Below are positions 17,734-26,403 of a stretch of 64,000 bases of DNA, in pieces; the first letter of the stretch is position 1, and each line of letters starts with the position of its first letter. Below the pieces are notes generated by a model. That model saw only the letters and a program-made list of their open reading frames with translations, was not told where the DNA came from and ran no database searches. The translations under genes were made by a program, and so were the position numbers. The stretch is from Marinobacter flavimaris (GTDB taxonomy: Bacteria > Pseudomonadota > Gammaproteobacteria > Pseudomonadales > Oleiphilaceae). The stretch lies in NCBI RefSeq assembly GCF_002933295.1, contig NZ_PSSW01000001.1, positions 62,001 through 126,000 on the forward strand, written 5' to 3'.

Positions 17734-17779
17734 TATTTGCAGTTTGAATACGTTAAAATCCGTACTCACGTTGCAAATA
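17734..17779. promoter_or_regulatory. Spaced inverted repeat before the second LysR gene
   Basis: TATTTGCA (17734-17741) and TGCAAATA (17772-17779) are perfect 8-bp arms 30 bp apart, i.e. 38 bp centre to centre. The right arm ends 10 bp before the LysR start, so a tetrameric LysR protein bridging both arms could repress its own gene and act on the divergent 64-residue ORF. Confidence 0.35.
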
Positions 17780-17789
17780 TGCAGTAACT

Positions 17790-18689
17790 ATGGATTGGGA
17801 TTATCTTCGATATATACGTGCGCTGGCAATAGGCGGAACGCTAGCCAAGGCCGGCGAATTACTGGGTGTGCACCAAACCACAGTTTTACGGCGACTCGAC
17901 CAGATGGAAGAGTCGATGGGTGTACAGTTTTTTGAACGCAGCCGGGATGGACTTCAGCTCACTCCCGTGGGGGAGACCGCGTTCCGGGAGGCGGATCGGC
18001 TGGCCATCGAGATGGAAAATCTCGAGCGCAAACTGGTCGGGCAGGATTCGGCGCCGGTGGGTAAAGTCAGGCTGGCGGCGGAAGACGCAATGATGAGCGC
18101 GCTGCTCAGCCCGATCCTGGCCGAGCTGGTTCGGGAGTTCCCGGATATCGAGCTGGAGACGCTTACTGATAACGATGTGGCGAACCTCAGCCATCGGGAA
18201 GCGGATCTCACCTTGCGGCCCGAGAACAAGCCGCAGGCAACTCTGGAAGGCGAGCGAATCGCCTCCATCGAATCCGCCGTTTACGGGTCGGCCCGCTATT
18301 GCCGGCGGCATCGTGACATGGATGTGGAAAACCGTCCGGAAGGTTGCCTCTGGATCATACCGGATGAAACCTTCAGCCATCTGGCGACGGGCCGGTGGTA
18401 CAGAAAACAGTTGAAGAACGTTACCTCTTTCATTCGCTGCAACAGCCTGCAATCCATGCACGCGCTGGCGAAAGCCGGTGCCGGCCTGGCGGTTTTGCCC
18501 TGCTACCTGGGGGAGAGCACTCGTGAACTCCGCCGCCTGTCGGACCCTCTGGAGGGTGAGAGCGTGGATCTCTGGCTGCATGTAAACCAGGATACCCAGC
18601 AAATGGCCCGGGTCCGTATCGTTATGGAGTATCTGGTGGAGCGCCTGCAGTCACTGGAGTCCCAGATGGAGATTTCTTCCGCTTTCTGA
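17790..18689 (+). CDS. LysR family transcriptional regulator
   Basis: A 299-residue regulator: helix-turn-helix in residues 1-60 (TLAKAGELLGVHQTTVLRRL), linker coiled coil about 60-85, effector domain after. Its HTH spacing resembles the subgroup with LG.HQ.T instead of the common LS.SQPA motif. No clear ribosome site precedes the ATG. The gene ends 6 bp before the convergent transglycosylase-like gene. Target unknown; the divergent 64-residue ORF is a candidate. Confidence 0.85.
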   Translation: MDWDYLRYIRALAIGGTLAKAGELLGVHQTTVLRRLDQMEESMGVQFFERSRDGLQLTPVGETAFREADRLAIEMENLERKLVGQDSAPVGKVRLAAEDAMMSALLSPILAELVREFPDIELETLTDNDVANLSHREADLTLRPENKPQATLEGERIASIESAVYGSARYCRRHRDMDVENRPEGCLWIIPDETFSHLATGRWYRKQLKNVTSFIRCNSLQSMHALAKAGAGLAVLPCYLGESTRELRRLSDPLEGESVDLWLHVNQDTQQMARVRIVMEYLVERLQSLESQMEISSAF

Positions 18690-18695
18690 CGAGCG

Positions 18696-19403
18696 TCAGC
18701 CGCAGAACGGCCAAAACTGGTACCAGCGCCAGCACTGGAATTCCTGCTCGCAGGTTTTCAGCTGATTGTCGTATCGGAAAGCCCGGGTCTGTACCCGGGC
18801 GGCCAGATCCATCACGTCCGGTTTCTCTTCGAAGCTTCTGCGGGCATATCCGCCCCGGCCTTCGTGGTAGGCAAGGTACAGCTTTCTGGGCGCCGAGAAG
18901 GGAATGCCAAGCTGCCGGTGGCTTAGCTGGTTGTACCAGCCCACGAAATCCAGCGCGTGTTCCATGTCGGTGCGAACGGTGAACCAGCCTTCGCCATTGG
19001 CCTGCAGGTATTCCCGCCAGGCCGGGTCGAGGGCCTGGGCATAACCGTATGCGGTTGTGGGCCTGGTCCAGGGAATAAAGCCCCAGAGCAGTGTGCGTGG
19101 TGGGCGCGCATGGCTGCGGAATGACGACTCGTAATAGACAAACGCTAACTGGGTGGCGATGGGTGTGCCCCAGCGTTGCCTGGAGTCGTTGGCGTAGTCA
19201 TACCACACCGGGTGTTCCCGGAAGATTTCACAGATGTTCTCCGGGTTTGCCGGAGGATCCGGTGCCAACAGGCTGAAGCGGAGCATTGCCCAGAGACCCA
19301 TCAGCAGCCCCAGCATTGGAAGCCCATACCATCTTGTCCGGCTTTTCCAGGTTTCCAGAGCCAGTTGCCGACTTTTGGTCTTGCGGGTACGTTTCTTTCG
19401 CAT
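18696..19403 (-). CDS. Transglycosylase-SLT-like membrane-anchored protein
   Basis: About 235 residues from MRKKRTRKTK: a very basic N-terminus, one membrane helix (YGLPMLGLLMGLWAMLRF), then a periplasmic domain. FVYYESSF holds the probable catalytic Glu, and TTAYGYAQALDPAW matches the second conserved block of lytic-transglycosylase domains. Two Cys pairs near the C-terminus (CEQEFQC, FWPFC) could form disulfides. Upstream in-frame TTG starts exist but lack support. Likely cuts peptidoglycan glycan strands. Confidence 0.7.
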   Translation of the reverse strand: MRKKRTRKTKSRQLALETWKSRTRWYGLPMLGLLMGLWAMLRFSLLAPDPPANPENICEIFREHPVWYDYANDSRQRWGTPIATQLAFVYYESSFRSHARPPRTLLWGFIPWTRPTTAYGYAQALDPAWREYLQANGEGWFTVRTDMEHALDFVGWYNQLSHRQLGIPFSAPRKLYLAYHEGRGGYARRSFEEKPDVMDLAARVQTRAFRYDNQLKTCEQEFQCWRWYQFWPFCG

Positions 19404-19502
19404 TCCTACCAAACCGTCATCTCCAGGGCCGCGGGATTGCTTGCTGCCTGCCTCGAACCCGTGGCATAAGGGAATCAATGATTCACTCGGGATGATAGGT
19501 AA

Positions 19503-20333
19503 ATGATGCGATTTCCCATAATTAAACCTCTTTTAATCACAGCACTTCTTGTTACTGGTACTGCACAGGCAGCGCCGGATGCCCGCCAGGTGCTGGAAGT
19601 ATCGCCTGTTGACGATATCGTGGCCCGTTACCCCGCCATGATGAGCCAGGGAATCCGGGAAGGACTCAAACAGAATGGTCAGCTTCCTCCAATGATGGCC
19701 AATACCATCGGGAACATCGTGAGCAGCGGTTTCAATTCCGTGGATATCGAGCAGCAGATCATTAACGATCTGCAAGCCAAACTCACGGATTCGCAGCTCC
19801 AGGCAGTCCATGACTGGTACGGAACCCCTGTGGCCAGAAAGATTTCTTCGGCCGAGATTGCAGCTTCGGAACCCTCGGCCTGGGCGAAAATCCAATCCAG
19901 TGCCATGGAATTGAACAGCCGGTACAAGGGCACGCGCAAAGCGGAAATGTTCGATCGGTTTGATCGGGCTGCGCGGGCCACAGAAAGCGCGGTGGATACA
20001 ACGATCGCAGTGCAGCTCGGCCTGGCAACGGCAATGGCGGCGTTCAGCAATGATTCGGCCAACTACGAGCAGCTGCGCCAACGCATTGAAAGCCAGCGCA
20101 GCATGCTCAGAGGCGTGGTGGGTCAGCAGGTTTACGACAGCTATCTGTATACCTACCAGAACATCGGTGCCCAGGAGATGGATCTCTATCTGGAGTTCCT
20201 GGAGAGCTCTGCCGGCTCGGCTTTCTCGAAAGTTGTAACCAACAGCATCCAGCAGGCGATTACCGAGCCGGTGGAAAGCATAGGCAAGCAGATGTCGCGG
20301 TTTCTCAGTCCGGAATCACCAGGCGGTCAGTGA
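19503..20333 (+). CDS. DUF2059 family periplasmic protein
   Basis: A 276-residue exported protein: signal peptide with cleavage near AQA-AP (about residue 24), then a helical domain. The segment LTDSQLQAVHDWYGTPVARKI is the recognisable DUF2059-type core. Function of the family is unknown. The last 29 bp overlap the 3' end of the convergent metallo-beta-lactamase-fold gene. Confidence 0.7.
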   Translation: MMRFPIIKPLLITALLVTGTAQAAPDARQVLEVSPVDDIVARYPAMMSQGIREGLKQNGQLPPMMANTIGNIVSSGFNSVDIEQQIINDLQAKLTDSQLQAVHDWYGTPVARKISSAEIAASEPSAWAKIQSSAMELNSRYKGTRKAEMFDRFDRAARATESAVDTTIAVQLGLATAMAAFSNDSANYEQLRQRIESQRSMLRGVVGQQVYDSYLYTYQNIGAQEMDLYLEFLESSAGSAFSKVVTNSIQQAITEPVESIGKQMSRFLSPESPGGQ

Positions 20334-21384
20334 ATCCCTTAAGTTCCAGGTATACTTCGTCCCGCCTCCGGTCATAGCGATGTGAGAAGTGGAAGGCAAT
20401 CAGTTGCCGAACCTGTCCCGCTTCAGCGATGCGCGCGCAGGCCCTCGTGGTCAGGTGGTGGGTGTGCCGGGCCTGCGCTTCATCTGCAGCCATGAATGAG
20501 GCCTCGCAGAACAGCGTGTGGGCACCTTCCGCCAATTCCGTCATTTTTCGGATGTTCTCTGGCGTATCGGCGAAATCCGTTCCGTAGACCACCTTTTCCC
20601 CCGGCGCCTGAATCAGCAGCTTCCTGGCCAGGTCTTCGGCGCGCAGCGTGCGCCCTGCGTCCGGCGAGATCAGTTCGTCCGGCCGCTGGCGCAGCACAGC
20701 CATTTTCAAATCGTGCAGCCAGGCGCCGGGTTTCAGGCCCTCAGCCTGCAACTGGTCGTTGCGAACCTGAAGCTTGCCAAAGGGTTCCCAGGCGAAAGCG
20801 AGAACAGGCGTGCCGTGGTCGAGCATGGCTGCACGAATCTGGAAGTCCGGTTCCCGGAGCAAAACCCCGTCTGGTGTGGCCTGGTCTTCCAGAGGCGTGG
20901 GAGCAGTGTCGCCAGCGGTGATTTTCCAGCGTTTCAGGTGGTCGCCATGGCATTCGTGCACCACGAATCTGGGGCCACGGTCTTCCACACGATCCCACAG
21001 GATGCCACTGATCATTCCGGCAATGTGCCGCATCAGGCCGGGCGGGCCGAACAGCCGGCAGGGCGGAAAGTAGCCGATCCTGCTGCGCAGGAACCACATG
21101 AAACCGCCAATGTGATCGGCGTGGCAATGGGTGATGAAAATGTCGGTCACCTGATGCGCGGACCTGAGCGGCATCCGACCGGTATCTCCCAGATCAAACA
21201 GCAGGCTGCGGGATTGGTGCAGAAGCCGGAGCTGCAACAACGGGTCGCCACACACACCGTTCACCAGGGAGGCAACCACGGGGCCGACACGGACTGCCAC
21301 TTGCGGGTCGTTGGCAACGCTGGTCAGCGCTCCCAATTCAACACTGACCTGGACGGCACCGTTACCCTGTTGCTCGCGGTCCAT
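20305..21384 (-). CDS. Ribonuclease Z-like metallo-beta-lactamase-fold hydrolase
   Basis: A 359-residue MBL-fold enzyme. The zinc motif HxHxDH reads THCHADHIGG; downstream ligands are probably the Asp in YGTDFADTPE and the His in AFHFSHRY. The DLGDTGRM strand before the motif also fits RNase Z/arylsulfatase-like proteins. Family members trim tRNA 3' ends or hydrolyse phosphodiester or sulfate esters; which one is unclear. GGGAG precedes the ATG. About 60 N-terminal residues precede the core. Confidence 0.75.
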   Translation of the reverse strand: MDREQQGNGAVQVSVELGALTSVANDPQVAVRVGPVVASLVNGVCGDPLLQLRLLHQSRSLLFDLGDTGRMPLRSAHQVTDIFITHCHADHIGGFMWFLRSRIGYFPPCRLFGPPGLMRHIAGMISGILWDRVEDRGPRFVVHECHGDHLKRWKITAGDTAPTPLEDQATPDGVLLREPDFQIRAAMLDHGTPVLAFAWEPFGKLQVRNDQLQAEGLKPGAWLHDLKMAVLRQRPDELISPDAGRTLRAEDLARKLLIQAPGEKVVYGTDFADTPENIRKMTELAEGAHTLFCEASFMAADEAQARHTHHLTTRACARIAEAGQVRQLIAFHFSHRYDRRRDEVYLELKGFTDRLVIPD

Positions 21385-21481
21385 AGGCTCTCCCGATTGT
21401 TGAATTATTTGGTGAGTGCGATTTGTGCAAAGCCAGAATAGGGTCCAATCTCCCTAGTATATGCGAGTGAGGAGTGTCGTT

Positions 21482-22663
21482 ATGGATTTCAATGCCTATC
21501 AGGAAGCCTTGTCCTCACAACTGAGGGGGCTGGAGTGTCCGTTTCCGGAGCAGGAGTTCGACGAGCGTCTTGCTCGTGTCCGGAATGGGATGGCCCGGGA
21601 GGATTTTGGCGCCCTGCTGTTGACCGATCCTTCGGATATTTTTTACCTGACCGGCTATAGCACTTTTGAAGTATCCGTTCACGTGGCCCTGGTGGTTACC
21701 CAGGAGGACCTGCTTTTGCAGGTGCCGTCCATCGAGATGGGGCCTGCGATGATGACAACCCGGGTCGCCCGGGTCAGCGGATACCGGTGGGAAGGCATCG
21801 GCGAGGTATTGGAACCACTGGTTCAGGCCCTGAACGACGGCGTGGAGACCGTGGGTATTGATGCCTGGCATGGCTCTCTGCGCCAGGGCGTGCTGGAAGG
21901 CCTGCAAGCTCGGATGCCCGGAGTAAGATTTCTGAATAACGGCGGTCTGTTGAAGCAGATCCGGATCGTCAAGTCCGATGCCGAAATCCGGTGCCTGCGT
22001 GAAAGCGCCCGGATAACAGCCGAAGGTTTCAGGGCGGCCTTGGCCGCGGTCCAGCCGGGCGTCACTGATAATGACATTGCCGCCGAAGGCGCGAGGGCGC
22101 TGCTGGCGGCCGGCAGTGAATTCATGAGCATGCAGCCAATTGTTGTTACCGGCCGTCGCAGCAGCGTGATCCACTGCAATCACAAACGTACGGTGGTGCA
22201 GAAAGGCGACCCTGTTTTTCTCGAATTCGGCTCGGCCTGGAACCGCTACACCGCACCCATGATGCAGACCGTGGTTGCTGGTGGCGAGCCATCGGCTGAA
22301 ATGCGTCGGGTCCATGACGGCTGCCGTCGGATTGTGGATACCCTGCTGACGTCGATCCGCCCGGGAGTCACTTTCGACCAGGCCGCCCAGAACGCCGAGA
22401 AGGCGCTTCAGCCATTGGCCGGAAAAGTATTTTTCTCCGGGGTATTTGGCTACACGGTGGGCGCGCAGTTCCCGCCATCCTGGGTGGAGGGCTCGGGCTT
22501 CATCGCCAGGGGTGGCAATGTGGAATTCCGACCGGGCATGGTTTTCCACCTGCCCATCTGTTTGCGTATTCCCGGGCAATGGGGCATTGGGTGTAGTGAA
22601 ACGATTCTGGTTACCGACGCTGGCGCCGAACCGATAACCGATAATCCCTGGACGCTCGGTTAG
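21482..22663 (+). CDS. Creatinase/M24-fold hydrolase lacking most metal ligands
   Basis: A 393-residue M24 'pita-bread' protein: creatinase N-terminal domain (about 1-145) and M24 domain (about 155-390). Start at MDFNAYQEAL is set by GAGGAG 7 bases upstream. In metallopeptidases of this fold five Asp/His/Glu ligands bind metal. Here the expected positions read VFLEFGSA, YTAPMMQT, FGYTVGAQ and FHLPI; only the last Glu (CSETILVTD) is kept. This points to a metal-independent amidinohydrolase-type enzyme such as creatinase or ectoine hydrolase, not a prolidase. Substrate unknown. Confidence 0.78.
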   Translation: MDFNAYQEALSSQLRGLECPFPEQEFDERLARVRNGMAREDFGALLLTDPSDIFYLTGYSTFEVSVHVALVVTQEDLLLQVPSIEMGPAMMTTRVARVSGYRWEGIGEVLEPLVQALNDGVETVGIDAWHGSLRQGVLEGLQARMPGVRFLNNGGLLKQIRIVKSDAEIRCLRESARITAEGFRAALAAVQPGVTDNDIAAEGARALLAAGSEFMSMQPIVVTGRRSSVIHCNHKRTVVQKGDPVFLEFGSAWNRYTAPMMQTVVAGGEPSAEMRRVHDGCRRIVDTLLTSIRPGVTFDQAAQNAEKALQPLAGKVFFSGVFGYTVGAQFPPSWVEGSGFIARGGNVEFRPGMVFHLPICLRIPGQWGIGCSETILVTDAGAEPITDNPWTLG

Positions 22664-23610
22664 TCCAGTCTCAGATCCAACAGATAAACAGTGCGTGGCT
22701 CGGGCAGGCGAACCGCAAAAAGCCCCATTCTTCTGACTTGGGACATATCCATGGACCGGCCATCGGGAGCGTTTTCGATGTCGGCCAGTTTCCGGGTGAA
22801 GGTATTGGCACCAGGACCCAGGGTCAGGCGGGTGTTGTAGCGGTCGTTGTAGGCATGATCGCTGCGGTCATGGGCTACGTCATTGATTCGAAGCGTCAGC
22901 GTCAGGGGAGCGGTCGAGGGATTGAACAGGGTAATGCTCAGTGTCTCGTAATCACGCCAATCGGCCGGGAGATTGTTGAGTGAGACCCCCGAGTAGGTTT
23001 CAGTGCCCAGATCAAGTTTCAGGCTCTGCGCATTATTCAGCGAGTGGTCGGCAGAGACCGTGAGCCTGCCGGTCCAGAATGCGCCGGGATCCTGATGGGT
23101 GAAATCGTATAGCAGAGGAAGTTGTTGGTGTACCTGCCATTGCCGGGCAGCCACCATGCCGGTAGCTCCCAGCTCAAAACACAGTAGCAGCGCAACGGAT
23201 GCGGCCACCAGGCCTTCGCCGAGAGAGTTTCGCCGCTCTGATGTAAGCAAGGGGCGCCATGCGATAACGAGCCAACTGCCAATCAGGTTGCGCAGGAGGT
23301 CCCGCCCATCCATGTCGCGATTGTGTCCGCCCTGGAGCAACTCGATACCAATTCCGAGCACCAGCAAGACGACGGTAACCGCGAGCCAGAGATGCCAGCC
23401 ACTCAACCACTGCCAGGGTCTGACCGCCAGAGTGAGTAGTGCAAACAGAAGGATGTGGCCAAGGTTCCAGGCCGATTTGAGGAGTGGCCCCGAGGCCCAG
23501 TCAGGCCCGCCGACAAACAGCAAAGGCGCGATGAGCAGAGAAGCGGCACCGGCCAGCAGCGGTAGCCGCCGGCCGGTGGTTTGCAGTCCCGGTATGGAAC
23601 CAGGAATCAT
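22660..23610 (-). CDS. VanZ-like membrane protein with C-terminal sugar-binding-like domain
   Basis: A 316-residue protein. The first half holds about five hydrophobic segments with the VanZ-type motif GIELLQGGHNRDMDGRDLLRN; the second half, after residue about 165, is a soluble beta-rich domain (LSITLFNPSTAPLTLTLRIN) resembling carbohydrate-binding modules. The start overlaps the stop of the parvulin gene as ATGA, so the two are coupled. Role unknown; VanZ relatives affect glycopeptide susceptibility in Gram-positives. Confidence 0.72.
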   Translation of the reverse strand: MIPGSIPGLQTTGRRLPLLAGAASLLIAPLLFVGGPDWASGPLLKSAWNLGHILLFALLTLAVRPWQWLSGWHLWLAVTVVLLVLGIGIELLQGGHNRDMDGRDLLRNLIGSWLVIAWRPLLTSERRNSLGEGLVAASVALLLCFELGATGMVAARQWQVHQQLPLLYDFTHQDPGAFWTGRLTVSADHSLNNAQSLKLDLGTETYSGVSLNNLPADWRDYETLSITLFNPSTAPLTLTLRINDVAHDRSDHAYNDRYNTRLTLGPGANTFTRKLADIENAPDGRSMDMSQVRRMGLFAVRLPEPRTVYLLDLRLD

Positions 23611-23888
23611 CAGCTGCGGCTGGTCACTTCCAGCAGGTGATAACCAAACTGGGTCTTGACCGGACCGATAACGGTGTTTACTTCACCGTTGAAAACCGCC
23701 TTGTCGAACTCGGGAACCATCTGGCCCGGGCCAAAGGAGCCAAGATCTCCGCCGTTGCGACCGGAGGGGCAGGAGGAATGCTGCTTTGCCACTTCGGCAA
23801 AGTCCTGTCCGTCTTCAATCGCCTTTTTCAGTTCTTCGCATTTCGCTTCGCTGTCTACCAGAATGTGGCGCGCTGTAGCCTGTGCCAT
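23610..23888 (-). CDS. ppiC: Parvulin-type peptidyl-prolyl isomerase
   Basis: A 92-residue single-domain parvulin: [18 protein letters not shown], the [21 protein letters not shown] core and FGYHLLEVT end are typical of PpiC, which is about 93 residues. No signal peptide, so cytoplasmic. AAGGA lies 8 bases before the ATG at 23888; an upstream TTG was not chosen. Translationally coupled to the VanZ-like gene downstream. Confidence 0.9.
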   Translation of the reverse strand: MAQATARHILVDSEAKCEELKKAIEDGQDFAEVAKQHSSCPSGRNGGDLGSFGPGQMVPEFDKAVFNGEVNTVIGPVKTQFGYHLLEVTSRS

Positions 23889-24071
23889 GATCAATGTCCT
23901 TGTGTCGGATGAATGTATACATCAGAACCGGAATGCTGCCCGCAGAGCTCGTCAGAGGCAAGCCCTTTTTATCCGTGTTTCTGCGGCCTCACAGTCCACC
24001 GGGCAAACCTGTACAATGCCGGCTTTCTTTTCGCCGGCGCACGCCCGGCCCCACATCGACAGGTTTGTTTC

Positions 24072-25658
24072 TTGATCTCCACCGCCAATATCACCATGCA
24101 ATTCGGGGCTAAACCCCTGTTTGAAAACGTCTCCGCCAAATTTGGTAACGGTAATCGCTATGGCCTGATCGGGGCCAACGGCTGTGGCAAGTCCACGCTG
24201 ATGAAAATCCTGGGTGGCGATCTCGAGCCCTCCGCCGGCCAGGTCATGCTGGAGCCCAATGTCCGTCTGGGTAAACTGCGCCAGGACCAGTTTGCCTATG
24301 AGGATTGCTCTGTGATCGATACCGTGATCATGGGCCATGAGGAACTCTGGAACGTCAAGAAAGAGCGTGATCGGATCTATTCCCTGCCCGAGATGAGCGA
24401 AGAAGACGGGATGGCGGTCGCGGACCTGGAAGTCCAGTTCGCTGAAATGGACGGCTATACCGCCGATGCCCGCGCCGGCGAGCTGTTGCTTGGCCTGGAT
24501 ATTCCGCTGGAACAGCACAACGGCCCAATGAGCGCGCTGGCACCGGGCTGGAAGCTGCGGGTGTTGCTGGCCCAGGCGCTGTTCTCCGATCCCGATGTGT
24601 TGCTGTTGGACGAGCCCACCAACCACCTGGACATCAACACCATCCGCTGGCTGGAAAACATACTGGTGGCCCGTAACAGCACCATGATTATCATTTCCCA
24701 CGACCGCCACTTCCTGAACAGCGTGTGCACCCACATGGCGGATCTGGACTATGGCGAACTGCGCTTGTTCCCGGGCAACTACGACGAATACATGACCGCC
24801 GCCACCCAGGCCCGCGAGCGTATGCTGTCGGACAACGCCAAGAAAAAGGCGCAGATTGCCGAGCTGCAGCAGTTCGTCAGCCGCTTTTCGGCCAACGCCT
24901 CCAAGGCCAAGCAGGCTACCTCCCGTGCCCGCCAGATCGACAAGATCCAGCTGGAAGAGGTGAAGCCGTCAAGCCGGGTGAGCCCGTTTATCCGTTTCGA
25001 ACAGGGCAAGAAACTTCACCGCCAGGCGGTGACCCTGAAAAACATGACCAAGGGCTTTGATGATAAGCCCCTGTTCAAGAATCTGAACCTGCAGGTCGAA
25101 GCCGGCGAGCGAATCGCCATCATCGGTCCCAACGGCATCGGCAAAACCACGCTTCTGCAGTGCATGTCAGGGGCCTATACGCCCGACAGTGGCGAGGTGA
25201 AGTGGACCGACAGTGCGGAAGTGGGGTATTTCGCCCAGGACCACACGGCGGACTTTGCCGAGGATGAAACCCTGACCGACTGGATGGCCCAGTGGACCAA
25301 GGGTGGCGAACAGCTGGTGCGCGGTACTCTGGGCCGCATGCTGTTCTCCGGTGACGATATCGGGAAATCGGTGCGGGTGATCTCGGGCGGCGAGCAGGGC
25401 AGGATGCTGTTCGGCAAGCTGATTCTGCAGAAGCCCAATGTGATGCTGATGGATGAGCCCACGAACCACCTGGATATGGAGTCCATCGAGGCATTGAACC
25501 TGGCGCTGGAGAACTATCCGGGTACACTGATTTTCGTCAGCCATGATCGGGAGTTTGTGTCTTCGCTGGCTACGCGAATTATTGAGCTTAAGGCTGATGG
25601 GGTGACTGATTTCAGTGGCTCTTATGATGATTATCTTCGGAGCCAGGGGTACTTCTAA
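24072..25658 (+). CDS. ybiT: ABC-F family ATPase YbiT
   Basis: A 528-residue soluble ABC-F protein, matching E. coli YbiT in length (530) and sequence. I chose a TTG start at 24072, which gives [20 protein letters not shown] and aligns with the YbiT N-terminus; the upstream open frame is not family-like. Two ATPase domains: Walker [10 protein letters not shown] and GPNGIGKTT, Walker [12 protein letters not shown] and [10 protein letters not shown]. The first signature motif is degenerate (LAPGWK), as in E. coli YbiT; the second is [12 protein letters not shown] proteins act on ribosomes at the E site. Confidence 0.92.
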   Translation: MISTANITMQFGAKPLFENVSAKFGNGNRYGLIGANGCGKSTLMKILGGDLEPSAGQVMLEPNVRLGKLRQDQFAYEDCSVIDTVIMGHEELWNVKKERDRIYSLPEMSEEDGMAVADLEVQFAEMDGYTADARAGELLLGLDIPLEQHNGPMSALAPGWKLRVLLAQALFSDPDVLLLDEPTNHLDINTIRWLENILVARNSTMIIISHDRHFLNSVCTHMADLDYGELRLFPGNYDEYMTAATQARERMLSDNAKKKAQIAELQQFVSRFSANASKAKQATSRARQIDKIQLEEVKPSSRVSPFIRFEQGKKLHRQAVTLKNMTKGFDDKPLFKNLNLQVEAGERIAIIGPNGIGKTTLLQCMSGAYTPDSGEVKWTDSAEVGYFAQDHTADFAEDETLTDWMAQWTKGGEQLVRGTLGRMLFSGDDIGKSVRVISGGEQGRMLFGKLILQKPNVMLMDEPTNHLDMESIEALNLALENYPGTLIFVSHDREFVSSLATRIIELKADGVTDFSGSYDDYLRSQGYF

Positions 25659-25684
25659 GGCTCAGGGTTGGGTGCAGGCGGTCA

Positions 25685-25786
25685 TGTGGGACTGGCTTTC
25701 CAAAACACGCTCCTTGCAGCCCATCCATGGGGCGCTTGGGCTCCGCCATCCCTGGCTCCGCACAGTTTAGGAAAGCCAGTCCCACA
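25685..25786 (-). repeat. Intergenic hairpin element, copy 1 (GGA strand is minus)
   Basis: Outer arms of 17 bp (25685-25701 and 25770-25786, TGTGGGACTGGCTTTCC) are perfectly complementary. Inside are two small hairpins, CCCATCCATGGG (25720-25731) and GCCATCCCTGGC (25745-25756). Read on the minus strand they show CATGGATG and CAGGGATG, with GGA in the loop. The interior is homologous to two other elements in the window while the outer arms are unrelated in sequence. It lies between ybiT and the DUF1415 gene. Confidence 0.75.
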
Positions 25787-25838
25787 CGCCCGCTCTAACC
25801 TGTGAGTGAGCCTCAAACAAAACAACGGATACGGAAAA

Positions 25839-26399
25839 ATGGGCGAGACTGAAGTCATTAGTGCTACCCGCAAATGGGTTGAAGACGTCGTGGTCGGCTA
25901 CAACTTGTGCCCGTTCGCCAAACGGGAACTGGTGCGGAACCGGGTACGGTTTGTGGTTTCTGAAGCCGAAACGGAAGACGAGCTGCTGCAGGCCCTGCAT
26001 TCGGAGCTCCAGCGTCTGGAAGATGAGCCGGAGATTGAAACCTCGCTGTTGATCCATCCGGGTGTATTGCAGGACTTCGGGCCCTACAATGAATTCCTTG
26101 ATGCGGCTGATGGTTTGCTGGCGTATCTGGATATGGAAGGCGTTTACCAAATCGCCAGTTTCCACCCGGATTACCGGTTTGCGGGCACCGAGCCCGATGC
26201 GGCGGAGAACTACACCAATCGGTCGCCATTTCCCATGCTGCACCTTTTGCGGGAAGGCAGTCTGGAAGCGGCGATTGACAGTTATCCCGATGTGGATGGG
26301 ATCCCGCAGAGAAACATTGAACTGATGAACGAGCTGGGCTCGGAGAAGATGCGGAGTATTCTGCGTTCCTGTCTTGATGAATCCACTCGCAAGGTCTGA
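25839..26399 (+). CDS. DUF1415 family protein
   Basis: A 186-residue cytoplasmic protein starting MGETEVISATRKWVEDVVVG. The conserved YNLCPFAKREL near the N-terminus, SLLIHPGVLQDF in the centre and IASFHPDYRFAG with NRSPFPMLHLLRE later are the DUF1415 blocks. No function is known. It starts an apparent operon: the methyltransferase-like gene begins 4 bp after its stop and the sirtuin follows. Confidence 0.85.
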   Translation: MGETEVISATRKWVEDVVVGYNLCPFAKRELVRNRVRFVVSEAETEDELLQALHSELQRLEDEPEIETSLLIHPGVLQDFGPYNEFLDAADGLLAYLDMEGVYQIASFHPDYRFAGTEPDAAENYTNRSPFPMLHLLREGSLEAAIDSYPDVDGIPQRNIELMNELGSEKMRSILRSCLDESTRKV

Positions 26400-26403
26400 A
26401 CAG

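Noticed and set aside
21515..22579. 354-codon minus-strand frame
   Set aside because: Antisense to the M24 gene, which has family motifs and a good ribosome site.
24072..25658. ATG start far upstream for ybiT (23913)
   Set aside because: The extra 53 residues are not ABC-F-like; the TTG at 24072 gives the exact YbiT N-terminus.
25685..25786. Hairpin elements as CRISPR or insertion sequence ends
   Set aside because: Single dispersed copies, no repeat-spacer array, no transposase and no target duplication visible.
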